Positions 27,598-34,070 of a stretch of 64,000 bases of DNA are shown one piece after another. The first letter of the stretch is position 1, and each line of letters starts with the position of its first letter. The DNA lies in the NCBI GenBank assembly GCA_024711125.1, contig JANJTM010000062.1:55864-119863 (forward strand). The letters run 5' to 3'. The notes under the pieces are model-generated. The model saw nothing but the letters and a program-made list of their open reading frames with translations, was not told the DNA's origin and searched no databases. The stretch is from Rhodothermales bacterium. GTDB taxonomy: Bacteria > Bacteroidota > Rhodothermia > Rhodothermales > UBA10348. Both the position numbers and the translations under genes were made by a program.

Positions 27598-29037
27598 ATG
27601 CGAAACCGTCCCACGCTTCGATCGGCCCGCCTGACGCTCGCGATCCTCGCGACTTCCGTCGTTCTCGCCGGCTGTTCGGACGCCTTCATGACCGGCGAAT
27701 CGGAGCCCGCCGAGACGCGCCTCCAGGCGACCGGAAAGCTGCGCAACGGGTCGCTGCTCGAATCGGCTGTTCGCGAATCGTCCGACACCGAATCACTCGC
27801 CGCGGGCAAACGATCCGTGTCGATGCAACTCGTCGTCGGGCTGGACGAACAGCGCATTCTCGAGCGCTACGGATCCCTTTCGTCCAGTCGCATCCTCGAA
27901 CGGTACGGATCGCTGTCGTCGAGCCGCATCCTCGAACGGTACCGCATTCTCGAACGGTACCGGATCCTCGAACGCTACCGGATTCTCGAACGCTACCGGA
28001 TCCTCGAACGCTACCGCTTCGCCGGTTCTTTCTTCGGCATCGCCATCGAGGTCCGGGACCTGCAGGGCAAGGACGACTTCCGCGAACTGCTCGCGGCACT
28101 GGAGGACGACGAGGACGTGCTCTGGGTCGAACCCGACTTCCGCCTGACCATGCCGGCTTCGGCCGCGCAGGCGCGGAACGAAGCGCAGGACCTGCCGTGG
28201 GGCGTGGGATTCATCGGGGGCGCCGAGAGCTCGACGCGATCGGGTGACGGGGCCGGTTCGGTAGGCGTCGACGTATTCGTGATCGATTCGGGCGTGACGT
28301 CGGCCGACGTCAACGTGGTCGACGCCCGGTCCTTCGTCCCCGGGTACGAGAACGACGTCACGGACGCCGACGGGCACGGCACCCACGTCGCCGGCACGCT
28401 CGCGGCCATCGACGACGGGCGGGGCGTCGTAGGGGTCGCGCCGGGGGCGCGCATCCACAGCCTCCGCGTGATCGGCCCCGACGGCACGGCCGACGAGTCG
28501 ACCGTCGCCGCGGCGATCGACCACGTCATCCGCTTCAAGGCCGACAACCCGTCCTCCCCCGTGGTGGTCAACATCAGCCTGGGCGAGAATGTCGGCTCGA
28601 CCGACTACACCGCGCTCGACGACGCGATCGCGTCGGCCGTCGCGCAGGGCATCACGGTCGTCGTGGCCGCCGGAAACCACGGGGTCGACGCGGCCCACGT
28701 GACGCCCGCCCACGTGGAGGGTGCGATCACGGTCGCCGCCCACGACGCGAACGGTGAATTCGCCTCGTTCTCGAACCACGGGCCGTTCGTCGATCTCGTC
28801 GCGCCGGGCGTAGGCATCCGCTCCCTGGCTCCGGGCGCGGTCAACCGCTCGGCCTGGATGAGCGGAACGTCGATGGCCGCGCCCCACGTGGCGGGTGCCG
28901 CCGCGCTGTTCCTCTCCCGAAATCCGACCGCCACGCCGGCAGAAGTGGCCGCGGCGCTTCGGTCCGCAGCCCGCGCCGGCGTCCTGAGCGTACCCGGCGG
29001 AACCACCGACCGCAGCGCCTGGGCGGGAGCATTCTGA
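27598..29037 (+). CDS. Subtilase (S8) lipoprotein with hexapeptide repeats in the propeptide
   Basis: 479 residues from ATG 27598, chosen because it starts a lipoprotein signal with lipobox LAGC (Cys26). Residues about 76-185 form an I9-type propeptide: VSMQLVVGLDEQ, then the repeat RILERY (86-139), then GSFFGIAIEV and LLAALEDDEDVLWVEPDF. The peptidase domain follows. The catalytic triad is visible: Asp230 (VFVIDSGV), His260 (DGHGTHVAGT) and Ser425 (SGTSMAAPHVAG), with the oxyanion Asn in AAGNHG. It is anchored in the outer or inner membrane and degrades protein outside the cytoplasm. The repeat inserted into the propeptide is unusual. No C-terminal sorting domain. A Shine-Dalgarno-like GGAGGA at 27551-27556 lies too far upstream (42 bases) to serve this ATG. 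Confidence 0.9.
   Translation: MRNRPTLRSARLTLAILATSVVLAGCSDAFMTGESEPAETRLQATGKLRNGSLLESAVRESSDTESLAAGKRSVSMQLVVGLDEQRILERYGSLSSSRILERYGSLSSSRILERYRILERYRILERYRILERYRILERYRFAGSFFGIAIEVRDLQGKDDFRELLAALEDDEDVLWVEPDFRLTMPASAAQARNEAQDLPWGVGFIGGAESSTRSGDGAGSVGVDVFVIDSGVTSADVNVVDARSFVPGYENDVTDADGHGTHVAGTLAAIDDGRGVVGVAPGARIHSLRVIGPDGTADESTVAAAIDHVIRFKADNPSSPVVVNISLGENVGSTDYTALDDAIASAVAQGITVVVAAGNHGVDAAHVTPAHVEGAITVAAHDANGEFASFSNHGPFVDLVAPGVGIRSLAPGAVNRSAWMSGTSMAAPHVAGAAALFLSRNPTATPAEVAAALRSAARAGVLSVPGGTTDRSAWAGAF
27853..28014 (+). repeat. Tandem RILERY hexapeptide repeat (18-base units)
   Basis: Seven copies of the codons for RILERY. Copies 1 and 2 are each followed by GSLSSS, so they form 36-base units (27853-27888 and 27889-27924). 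Copies 3-7 run head to tail from 27925 as 18-base units. Copies differ only at synonymous sites: Ile is ATT or ATC, Glu GAA or GAG, Arg CGC or CGG. From copy 4 to 7 the Ile codon alternates ATT, ATC, ATT, ATC, suggesting duplication of a 36-base dimer. The encoded peptide is identical throughout. Confidence 0.95.
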
Positions 29038-29068
29038 GCGGACCCCGGTCCGCGAAGTGAAGGGGGAT

Positions 29069-29103
29069 CCGCCCGCGACGGTCTGCCAGGCCGCCGCGGG
29101 CGG
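29069..29103. terminator. Hairpin between convergent subtilase and NadR-type kinase
   Basis: A perfect 9-base stem, CCGCCCGCG (29069-29077) with CGCGGGCGG (29095-29103), and a 17-base loop. It sits between the stops at 29037 and 29142. No long T run on either strand. Confidence 0.5.
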
Positions 29104-29141
29104 TGTTCGTTCGGAACGGTCCGGGTGAACCGGATCGCCCG

Positions 29142-29666
29142 TCAACCGATCGAGCGGAGCAGGACCCGCGCCTGCTCGAGGCGCCGCTCCCGATCGCCGG
29201 AAACCATGCCCCACGGAATGCGCCGACGCCGCAGGGCCTCCAGCACCATCCGGTGCACGGCATCCCGGTCCGCGGGCGTACCCCGCTGCCCGGGCTCGTC
29301 CTCCCACGGCACGTCGACGTCGGTGACGACGTACAACTCCGGCGCCCTCGCCCGGGCGCCGCGAAGGATCCAGGATGGACAGCCGCCCTGGTAGTGCCTC
29401 GCGTACAGCACCGTCGACAGGAGGTCGGTGTCATGGACGACGAAGGGAGACCCGTGCCTCGACGCCCAGGCTTCTGCGCGCCCGGCAAGCTCGAGATGCA
29501 ACCGGGCCACGGCGTCTTCGTCCCCCGCCCTGATGGCCCGCCCCTCGCGCTCTACGAACAGGCGGGCCGCCTCCGGTACCACGGGCGCATGCAGTACGCG
29601 GCCGAGCGCCTCGGCCAACACGGTCTTGCCGGTGCATTCGGCGCCGATCACCACCACGCGCCTCAT
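29142..29666 (-). CDS. NadR-type ribosylnicotinamide kinase (AAA ATPase)
   Basis: 174 residues. P-loop GAECTGKT (8-15), then VVPEAARLFV, VVHDTDLLSTVLYARHYQGG and LYVVTDVDVPWEDEPGQRG, the pattern of the C-terminal kinase domain of NadR. The N-terminal DNA-binding and adenylyltransferase domains of full-length NadR are absent, which is the usual form in Bacteroidota. It would phosphorylate nicotinamide riboside taken up by PnuC to NMN. Its ATG overlaps the PnuC stop by 4 bases (29663-29666), so both are translated together. Confidence 0.85.
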   Translation of the reverse strand: MRRVVVIGAECTGKTVLAEALGRVLHAPVVPEAARLFVEREGRAIRAGDEDAVARLHLELAGRAEAWASRHGSPFVVHDTDLLSTVLYARHYQGGCPSWILRGARARAPELYVVTDVDVPWEDEPGQRGTPADRDAVHRMVLEALRRRRIPWGMVSGDRERRLEQARVLLRSIG

Positions 29667-30253
29667 GGCGAAGCCTCCCTCTTCCAGGACCGCCACCCCA
29701 CGACCGCGAGTGCCAGGAACGAGGCGAACAGCGCGGCCGTTAGCGGGAGCCCCTTCACGACGTAAATGCCCACGTAGACGACGTCGGCGACGATCCACAC
29801 GATCCAGTTCTCCAGCTTCTTCCGCGCCTGCAGCCATTGGGCCACCAGGCTGGCCGCGGTCGTGAACGAGTCCTGGAACGGAAGGTCGGCGTCGGTCCAG
29901 CGGGACAGCCCCCACCCTCCGACCAGCGTCGCGACAACCACGCCGACGGCCAGTACCGCCAGGAGACGGGGGCCGGCGCGGGTGACCGGCGCCTCGTGGT
30001 GATCCGACCCTCCGCGAAGCCAGTACCACCACCCGTACGACAGGAGGACGACGTAGATGGCCTGGAGTGCCACGTCCGCATACAATCGGGCCTCGAGAAA
30101 GAGCACGAGGAAGAGCGTGACATTGACCAGGCCGACGGGCCAGCACCAGATGTTGCGCCGGGTCGTGAGCCAGACGCCGAGGAATCCCGCCGCCACGGCG
30201 GAGGCCTCCAGGACGTTGACCGTCCATCCGAAAAGGTCGAGGGTCCAGGGCAT
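29663..30253 (-). CDS. pnuC: Nicotinamide riboside transporter PnuC
   Basis: 196 residues with seven or so membrane segments. The family signature of Trp/Asn-rich helices is visible: NIWCWPVGLVNVTLFLVLFLEARLYADVALQAIYVVLLSYGWWYW and ENWIVWIVADVVYVGIYVVKG. PnuC is a facilitator for nicotinamide riboside in the inner membrane. Pairing with the NadR-type kinase fixes the substrate as NR with good confidence. Divergent from the SpmA-like gene. Confidence 0.93.
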   Translation of the reverse strand: MPWTLDLFGWTVNVLEASAVAAGFLGVWLTTRRNIWCWPVGLVNVTLFLVLFLEARLYADVALQAIYVVLLSYGWWYWLRGGSDHHEAPVTRAGPRLLAVLAVGVVVATLVGGWGLSRWTDADLPFQDSFTTAASLVAQWLQARKKLENWIVWIVADVVYVGIYVVKGLPLTAALFASFLALAVVGWRSWKREASP

Positions 30254-30355
30254 CGGCGGGTTCCGGTCGGCGGCCCGCCCGGCAGACGGGCCGCGCGGTC
30301 CAACGCCCGGATTCGCGCGGCGTTCTTATCATGCCGCCGACATTCCCGAAACCCC

Positions 30356-31351
30356 ATGCTCAACTACATCTGGGCCGGGCTGATCGGATTCAGCCTGCTG
30401 TTCGCCATGACTGCCGATGTGCGCGACCTGGCGAACGACACGTACCGAAACGGAGAGCCTGTCGAACTGGCGTTGGGATTTCCCGAGGGATGGGACCCCG
30501 ACCGGCGGTTGGTTCCGGTCACCGTGACCGTCGCGCCTTCCGGCTTCGCCGCCTTCTACGGCACGGACGGCCGGGGGCCGGGCCCGCTGGACGGCACCCT
30601 GCTCCAGACCGCCGACGGACGCGAGATCCGCTTCGCGAAGGACGTCGCGTTGCCCGAACCCCTCGCCACGATCCGCAGCGTGACCTCGAAGCGCGACAAT
30701 GACCTGCGCGGCAGGCTCACCGGGTTCATCGCCGCGGGCGACTCGGCCGCCACGGCCCACGTCGAGTTCAACCCCGTGCGGTTCGTCAAGCTGCAGGCGA
30801 TTGCCCAGGCCGCCCTCTCCATGGCCGAAACCGCCGTAACGCTGGCCCTGGGGCTCATCGGCGTGCTGGCGCTCTGGATGGGCATGCTCCAGATCGCCGA
30901 GAAATCGGGCCTGCTGTATTCCCTCGTTCGGTTCACGCAGCCGGTACTCCGCCCGCTCTTCCCCGACATCCCGAAGGATCATCCGGCCCTCGGTTTCATC
31001 GCGCTGAACCTGACCGCCAACATGCTGGGGCTGGGCAACGCGGCCACGCCCCTCGGATTGAAAGCCATGGAATCCCTCCAGGAACTCAACCCGGAGAAGG
31101 AAACGGCGACCAACCCCATGATCATGCTGCTGGCGATGAATACGGCCAGCGTGCAGGTCGTACCGCCCGTCCTGCTGGTGGCCATCATGGGACTGGCCAT
31201 CAACCAGCTCTTCTTCTCGATCCTGATCGTCACGGCGGTTTCGCTGGCCGTCGCGATCCTCGCCGCAAAGGGTCTCGGGCGATTGAAACGCTTCCGCGAT
31301 ACGGATCCGAACCGGACCCCTGCCCCCGCCACGGAAACCGAATCCGAGTGA
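30356..31351 (+). CDS. SpmA-like nucleoside-recognition membrane protein with an inserted domain
   Basis: 331 residues, against about 195 for Bacillus SpmA. After membrane segment 1 (MLNYIWAGLIGFSLLFAMTAD) there is an insert of about 120 hydrophilic residues (23-145), which reads like a beta-rich domain. The normal SpmA core then resumes: VTLALGLIGVLALWMGMLQIAEKSGLL, MLGLGNAATPLGLKAM and MLLAMNTASVQVVPP. SpmA and SpmB are needed for spore core dehydration in Bacillus, but this organism is not a spore former by any sign here, so the role is a transport or gating function still unknown. It is followed after 4 bases by SpmB. Confidence 0.82.
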   Translation: MLNYIWAGLIGFSLLFAMTADVRDLANDTYRNGEPVELALGFPEGWDPDRRLVPVTVTVAPSGFAAFYGTDGRGPGPLDGTLLQTADGREIRFAKDVALPEPLATIRSVTSKRDNDLRGRLTGFIAAGDSAATAHVEFNPVRFVKLQAIAQAALSMAETAVTLALGLIGVLALWMGMLQIAEKSGLLYSLVRFTQPVLRPLFPDIPKDHPALGFIALNLTANMLGLGNAATPLGLKAMESLQELNPEKETATNPMIMLLAMNTASVQVVPPVLLVAIMGLAINQLFFSILIVTAVSLAVAILAAKGLGRLKRFRDTDPNRTPAPATETESE

Positions 31352-31355
31352 CCCC

Positions 31356-31898
31356 ATGGAATCCGTTCGCCAGGCCATCGACCTCCTCTCGGTCTTCGTC
31401 ATCCCGACGCTGCTCGTCGGGTTCCCGCTCTACGGACTCTACCGGCGGGTCCCCGTATACGAGGAATTCGTCGTGGGCGCGAAGGAAGGCTTCAACGTGG
31501 CCGTCCGCATCATCCCCTACCTCGTGGCCATCCTGTTCGCGATCGGCATGTTCCGGGCGTCGGGGGCCATGGACTTCCTCGTGGACGGGCTGCGACCGCT
31601 GCTTTCGGCGGTCGGAATCCCGCCGGAGGTATTCCCGATGATGATCATCAGGCCCCTGACCGGCTCCGGCTCGGCGGCGATCGTGCTCGACCTGATCCAG
31701 CAGTTCGGCGAGGATTCGATCATCGTCAAGATTGCCGCCACCATGTTCGGCTCCACCGAGACCACGTTCTACGTGCTCGCGGTCTATTTCGGATCGGTCG
31801 GAGTGCGCAAGACCCGTCATGCCGTGCCCGCGGGCCTGGCGGCCGATTTCGTCGCGCTCGTCCTCGCGGTCTACGTGGTCCAGTGGCTGTTCGGCTGA
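31356..31898 (+). CDS. SpmB-like nucleoside-recognition membrane protein
   Basis: 180 residues, usual SpmB length. Visible family pieces: FVIPTLLVGFPLYGLYRRVPVYEEFVVGAKEGFNVAVRIIPYLVAIL, RPLTGSGSAAIVLDLI, and TMFGSTETTFYVLAVYFGSVGVRKTRHA. It begins 4 bases after the SpmA-like stop. In Bacteroidota the two are often fused in one chain. Here they remain separate genes, and the inserted domain sits in SpmA. Confidence 0.88.
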   Translation: MESVRQAIDLLSVFVIPTLLVGFPLYGLYRRVPVYEEFVVGAKEGFNVAVRIIPYLVAILFAIGMFRASGAMDFLVDGLRPLLSAVGIPPEVFPMMIIRPLTGSGSAAIVLDLIQQFGEDSIIVKIAATMFGSTETTFYVLAVYFGSVGVRKTRHAVPAGLAADFVALVLAVYVVQWLFG

Positions 31899-31924
31899 TC
31901 GGCTCCGCGGCCCCGAAACGAGAA

Positions 31925-31953
31925 CGGGGAGGCGCGACCACCGCGCCTCCCCG
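31925..31953. terminator. Strong bidirectional terminator hairpin
   Basis: A perfect 12-base stem, CGGGGAGGCGCG (31925-31936) with CGCGCCTCCCCG (31942-31953), and the loop ACCAC. It lies midway between the SpmB stop (31898) and the convergent small gene (stop 31980), followed by a short CCTTCTT on the plus strand. Confidence 0.8.
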
Positions 31954-31979
31954 CCTTCTTCGATCGATTCCGGGCTTCG

Positions 31980-32279
31980 TCAGACGGTGACGACGCCGTT
32001 TTCGGAAAAGAACTCGTTGGCGACGTACCCGTCGGCCTGTTCGTCGTTGACCCACTTCGAGCCGTCGACGAGGTAGCGGAACTGGAAGGAAGAGCCCGTC
32101 TTGACCGAAACGCCCTTGGTCCAGACGTTCTTCTTCGCGTCGAGCTTCATGGCGCCGGCCTCGGCGTTCCAGTCGTTGAATTCGCCGACGACGGCCGCGG
32201 CGGTCTGCGCGGCGTCGGCCGGCAGCGTGAAGGTCACCTTGACGGTGTTGCCCTTGGGGGAGGTCTTCTTCTCTATCAT
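31980..32279 (-). CDS. Stand-alone glycogen-binding (CBM48/AMPK-beta type) domain protein
   Basis: 99 residues that make up one carbohydrate-binding module and little else: VKVTFTLPADAAQTAAAVVGEFNDWN at about 13-38, then MKLDAKKNVWTKGVSV and SFQFRYLVDGSKWVNDEQADGY. These are the glycogen-binding features of isoamylase N-terminal / AMPK-beta domains, with the Trp and Lys residues used for sugar contact. No catalytic domain and no signal peptide, so it acts in the cytoplasm. It is divergent from glycogen synthase, which suggests a targeting or regulatory role for glycogen metabolism. A LacI-type operator lies between the two genes. Confidence 0.87.
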   Translation of the reverse strand: MIEKKTSPKGNTVKVTFTLPADAAQTAAAVVGEFNDWNAEAGAMKLDAKKNVWTKGVSVKTGSSFQFRYLVDGSKWVNDEQADGYVANEFFSENGVVTV

Positions 32280-32310
32280 GGTCTCGGGGAGTGATCGATT
32301 CCGGAAGCGG

Positions 32311-32369
32311 GTCCCCGGCCGTCCGGGGGACGGCTGTCGGGCTCCGACCCGCCTTCGCGGAAGGGTCGG
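32311..32369 (-). other. Two hairpins in the probable leader of the CBM48 mRNA
   Basis: Stem 1: GTCCCCGG (32311-32318) with CCGGGGGAC (32323-32331), one bulged G. Stem 2: CCGACCC (32344-32350) with GGGTCGG (32363-32369), continued by an inner TTC/GAA pair and a 3-base loop. If transcription starts near 32390, both lie in the leader. They could be mRNA structure or simply high-GC pairing. Confidence 0.35.
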
Positions 32370-32440
32370 CGGGGACGCGCAGGAAGGTCAATAACGGAAT
32401 ATACCCGTCCAGGTTGCATGCGACCAAGGTCCGGTTTCGC

Positions 32441-32454
32441 TGCAAGCGCTTTCA
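32441..32454. promoter_or_regulatory. LacI/CcpA-family operator
   Basis: TGCAAGCGCTTTCA fits the LacI-family consensus TGnAAnCGnTTnCA at every fixed position. It lies 162 bases from the CBM48 start and 147 from the glgA start. LacI-type regulators in Bacteroidota commonly control carbohydrate genes. The regulator gene is not in the window. Confidence 0.7.
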
Positions 32455-32502
32455 AACCGTGGACTTAACACAAAGATGAAACCCGCTCCACGGGGCCTTC
32501 AC

Positions 32503-32516
32503 GGAAAGCGCTTCCC
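32503..32516. promoter_or_regulatory. Second, weaker AAGCGCTT palindrome
   Basis: GGAAAGCGCTTCCC shares the central AAGCGCTT with the site at 32441 but lacks the TG/CA ends. The two centres are 62 bases apart, about six helical turns, so a looping pair is possible. Confidence 0.45.
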
Positions 32517-32568
32517 CGCCCGGTCGGCCGGCTGCGCCTCCGGGCCTCGTGGGCACCGTCCCGCCGCG

Positions 32569-32576
32569 TATCTTCC
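32569..32576 (+). promoter_or_regulatory. Candidate -7 promoter element for glgA
   Basis: TATCTTCC, 24 bases before the glgA ATG. It resembles the elements at 3784 and 49505 (TAnnTT followed by T/C and G/C). No -33 element was found. Confidence 0.3.
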
Positions 32577-32600
32577 CGTCCTCCCTGCCAACGGACCGCG

Positions 32601-34061
32601 ATGAACGTCTGTTTCGTAACGAGCGAGTGCGTGCCTTTCGCGAAGACCGGCGGTCTCGCCGACGTCTCCGGCGCGCTCCCCGTAGCCCTCGCCGAGCTCG
32701 GCTGCAAGGTCAAGGTCTTCCTTCCGCTCTTCGACTCGATCCACGTGCTGAAGTACGGGTTCGTGCACGCGACCGACCTCCGGGACTGCCACGCCGTCGT
32801 CGGCGGACGGCCGGTCCCCTTCTCGGTGTGGTACGGGAAGCTGCCGGGATCCGACGTCGAGGTGTATCTCGTGGACCAGCCGCACTACTACCACCGCGGT
32901 CGGCTCTACACCAACGATTCCGACGAGGACGAGCGGTTCCTGCTGCTCCAGCACGCCGCGTTCCAGGTCATGCAGCGCTACGCCTGGGCACCCGACGTCA
33001 TCCACGCAAACGACTGGCAGGCGGCGTTGATGCCCGTCTTCCTGCGGCAGACCTACCAGTGGGACGGGCTCTTCCGCTCGACGGCCTCGTTCCTCTCGAT
33101 CCACAACATCGGGTACCAGGGACTCTTCGGCCCGCATTCGGTCTCGAAGGCCGGGCTGCCCGCCGACCTGTTCCACCGCGGCATCCTCGAGCACGGAGGC
33201 GCGTTCTCGTTCCTGAAATCGGGTCTGCTGTACGCCGATACGATCGCGACCGTCAGCGAGACCTACGCCCACGAGATCCAGTCGCCGGCGCACGGGGCGG
33301 GCCTCGACGGCGTGCTGCGCCTGCGGGGTTCCGACCTGTTCGGAATCCGGAACGGGATCGACACGGCGGTCTGGAACCCCTCGACCGACCCGCACATCGC
33401 GGCGAACTTCTCGGCCGCCGACCTGTCGGGAAAGGCGGCGTGCAAGAAGGACCTCGTGGAGGCCTTCGGCCTGCCCTATGACCCGGACGTCCCGGTCTTC
33501 GGCATCGTGTCCCGGTTCACGGGACAGAAGGGCTTCGACCTGCTCCAGCCGATCCTGGGGCCGCTCATGCACCAGCACCGGCTGCAGTTGGTGGTGCTGG
33601 GCAGCGGAGACCGGTCGCTCGAAGATTTCTTCGAGTGGGCGAAGCACGCCTTTCCCGAGCGCGTGGGCACGTACATCGGGTACAACGATGCCCTGGCCCA
33701 CCGCATCGAGGCCGGATCGGACCTGTTCCTGATGCCGAGCCACTACGAACCGTGCGGGCTCAACCAGATGTACAGCCTGGCCTACGGCACGATTCCGGTC
33801 GTGCACCGGACGGGGGGGCTGGCCGACACCGTGCACGACTGGCACGAGATGGGGGGCCACGGGAACGGGTTCTCCTTCCACGACGGCACGGCGCACGCGC
33901 TGTACACGACGATCCAGCGTGCGCTCGCACTCTGGCCGAACCGGGAGGCGTGGCGGGCCATGCAGCTCCGGGGCATGACCGCCGACTTCTCGTGGGAGGG
34001 CTCGGCCGAGAAGTACCTCGACCTCTACTGGCGCAGCGTGCACACGGTGCGGGGCGCCTGA
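32601..34061 (+). CDS. glgA: Glycogen synthase (ADP-glucose type, GT5)
   Basis: 486 residues, normal length. N-terminal ADP-glucose loop KTGGLADV at 15-22, then YHRGRLYTNDSDEDERFLLLQ, VIHANDWQAALMP and SIHNIGYQG. The C-terminal half has SRFTGQKGFDLL, MPSHYEPCGLNQMYSLAYGTIPVVHRTGGLADTV, with the catalytic EPCG-type Glu. It extends alpha-1,4-glucan from ADP-glucose in the cytoplasm. No other glg gene is nearby except the CBM48 protein upstream. Transcription is probably under the LacI-type operator. Confidence 0.97.
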   Translation: MNVCFVTSECVPFAKTGGLADVSGALPVALAELGCKVKVFLPLFDSIHVLKYGFVHATDLRDCHAVVGGRPVPFSVWYGKLPGSDVEVYLVDQPHYYHRGRLYTNDSDEDERFLLLQHAAFQVMQRYAWAPDVIHANDWQAALMPVFLRQTYQWDGLFRSTASFLSIHNIGYQGLFGPHSVSKAGLPADLFHRGILEHGGAFSFLKSGLLYADTIATVSETYAHEIQSPAHGAGLDGVLRLRGSDLFGIRNGIDTAVWNPSTDPHIAANFSAADLSGKAACKKDLVEAFGLPYDPDVPVFGIVSRFTGQKGFDLLQPILGPLMHQHRLQLVVLGSGDRSLEDFFEWAKHAFPERVGTYIGYNDALAHRIEAGSDLFLMPSHYEPCGLNQMYSLAYGTIPVVHRTGGLADTVHDWHEMGGHGNGFSFHDGTAHALYTTIQRALALWPNREAWRAMQLRGMTADFSWEGSAEKYLDLYWRSVHTVRGA

Positions 34062-34070
34062 GCGCCCCGC
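34049..34070. terminator. Hairpin spanning the glgA stop codon
   Basis: A perfect 9-base stem, GCGGGGCGC (34049-34057) with GCGCCCCGC (34062-34070), and the loop CTGA, which contains the glgA stop codon. The convergent gene stops at 34071, so one hairpin can end both transcripts. No T run. Confidence 0.55.

Larger units (their letters stand above)
32280..32600. other. Intergenic region between CBM48 gene and glgA (321 bases)
   Basis: No gene is seen. On the CBM48 side are two hairpins (32311-32331 and 32344-32369), then an AT-richer stretch with TATATTCC on the reverse strand at 32396-32403 (possible -7 element). This is followed by two AAGCGCTT palindromes (32441-32454 and 32503-32516), and near glgA TATCTTCC at 32569-32576. 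The composition between 32390 and 32480 is clearly more AT-rich than its surroundings, as expected for a control region. Confidence 0.6.

Noticed and set aside
27853..28014. CRISPR array or minisatellite
   Set aside because: The 18-base units are in frame and encode the same hexapeptide with synonymous changes. There are no spacers, no Cas genes.
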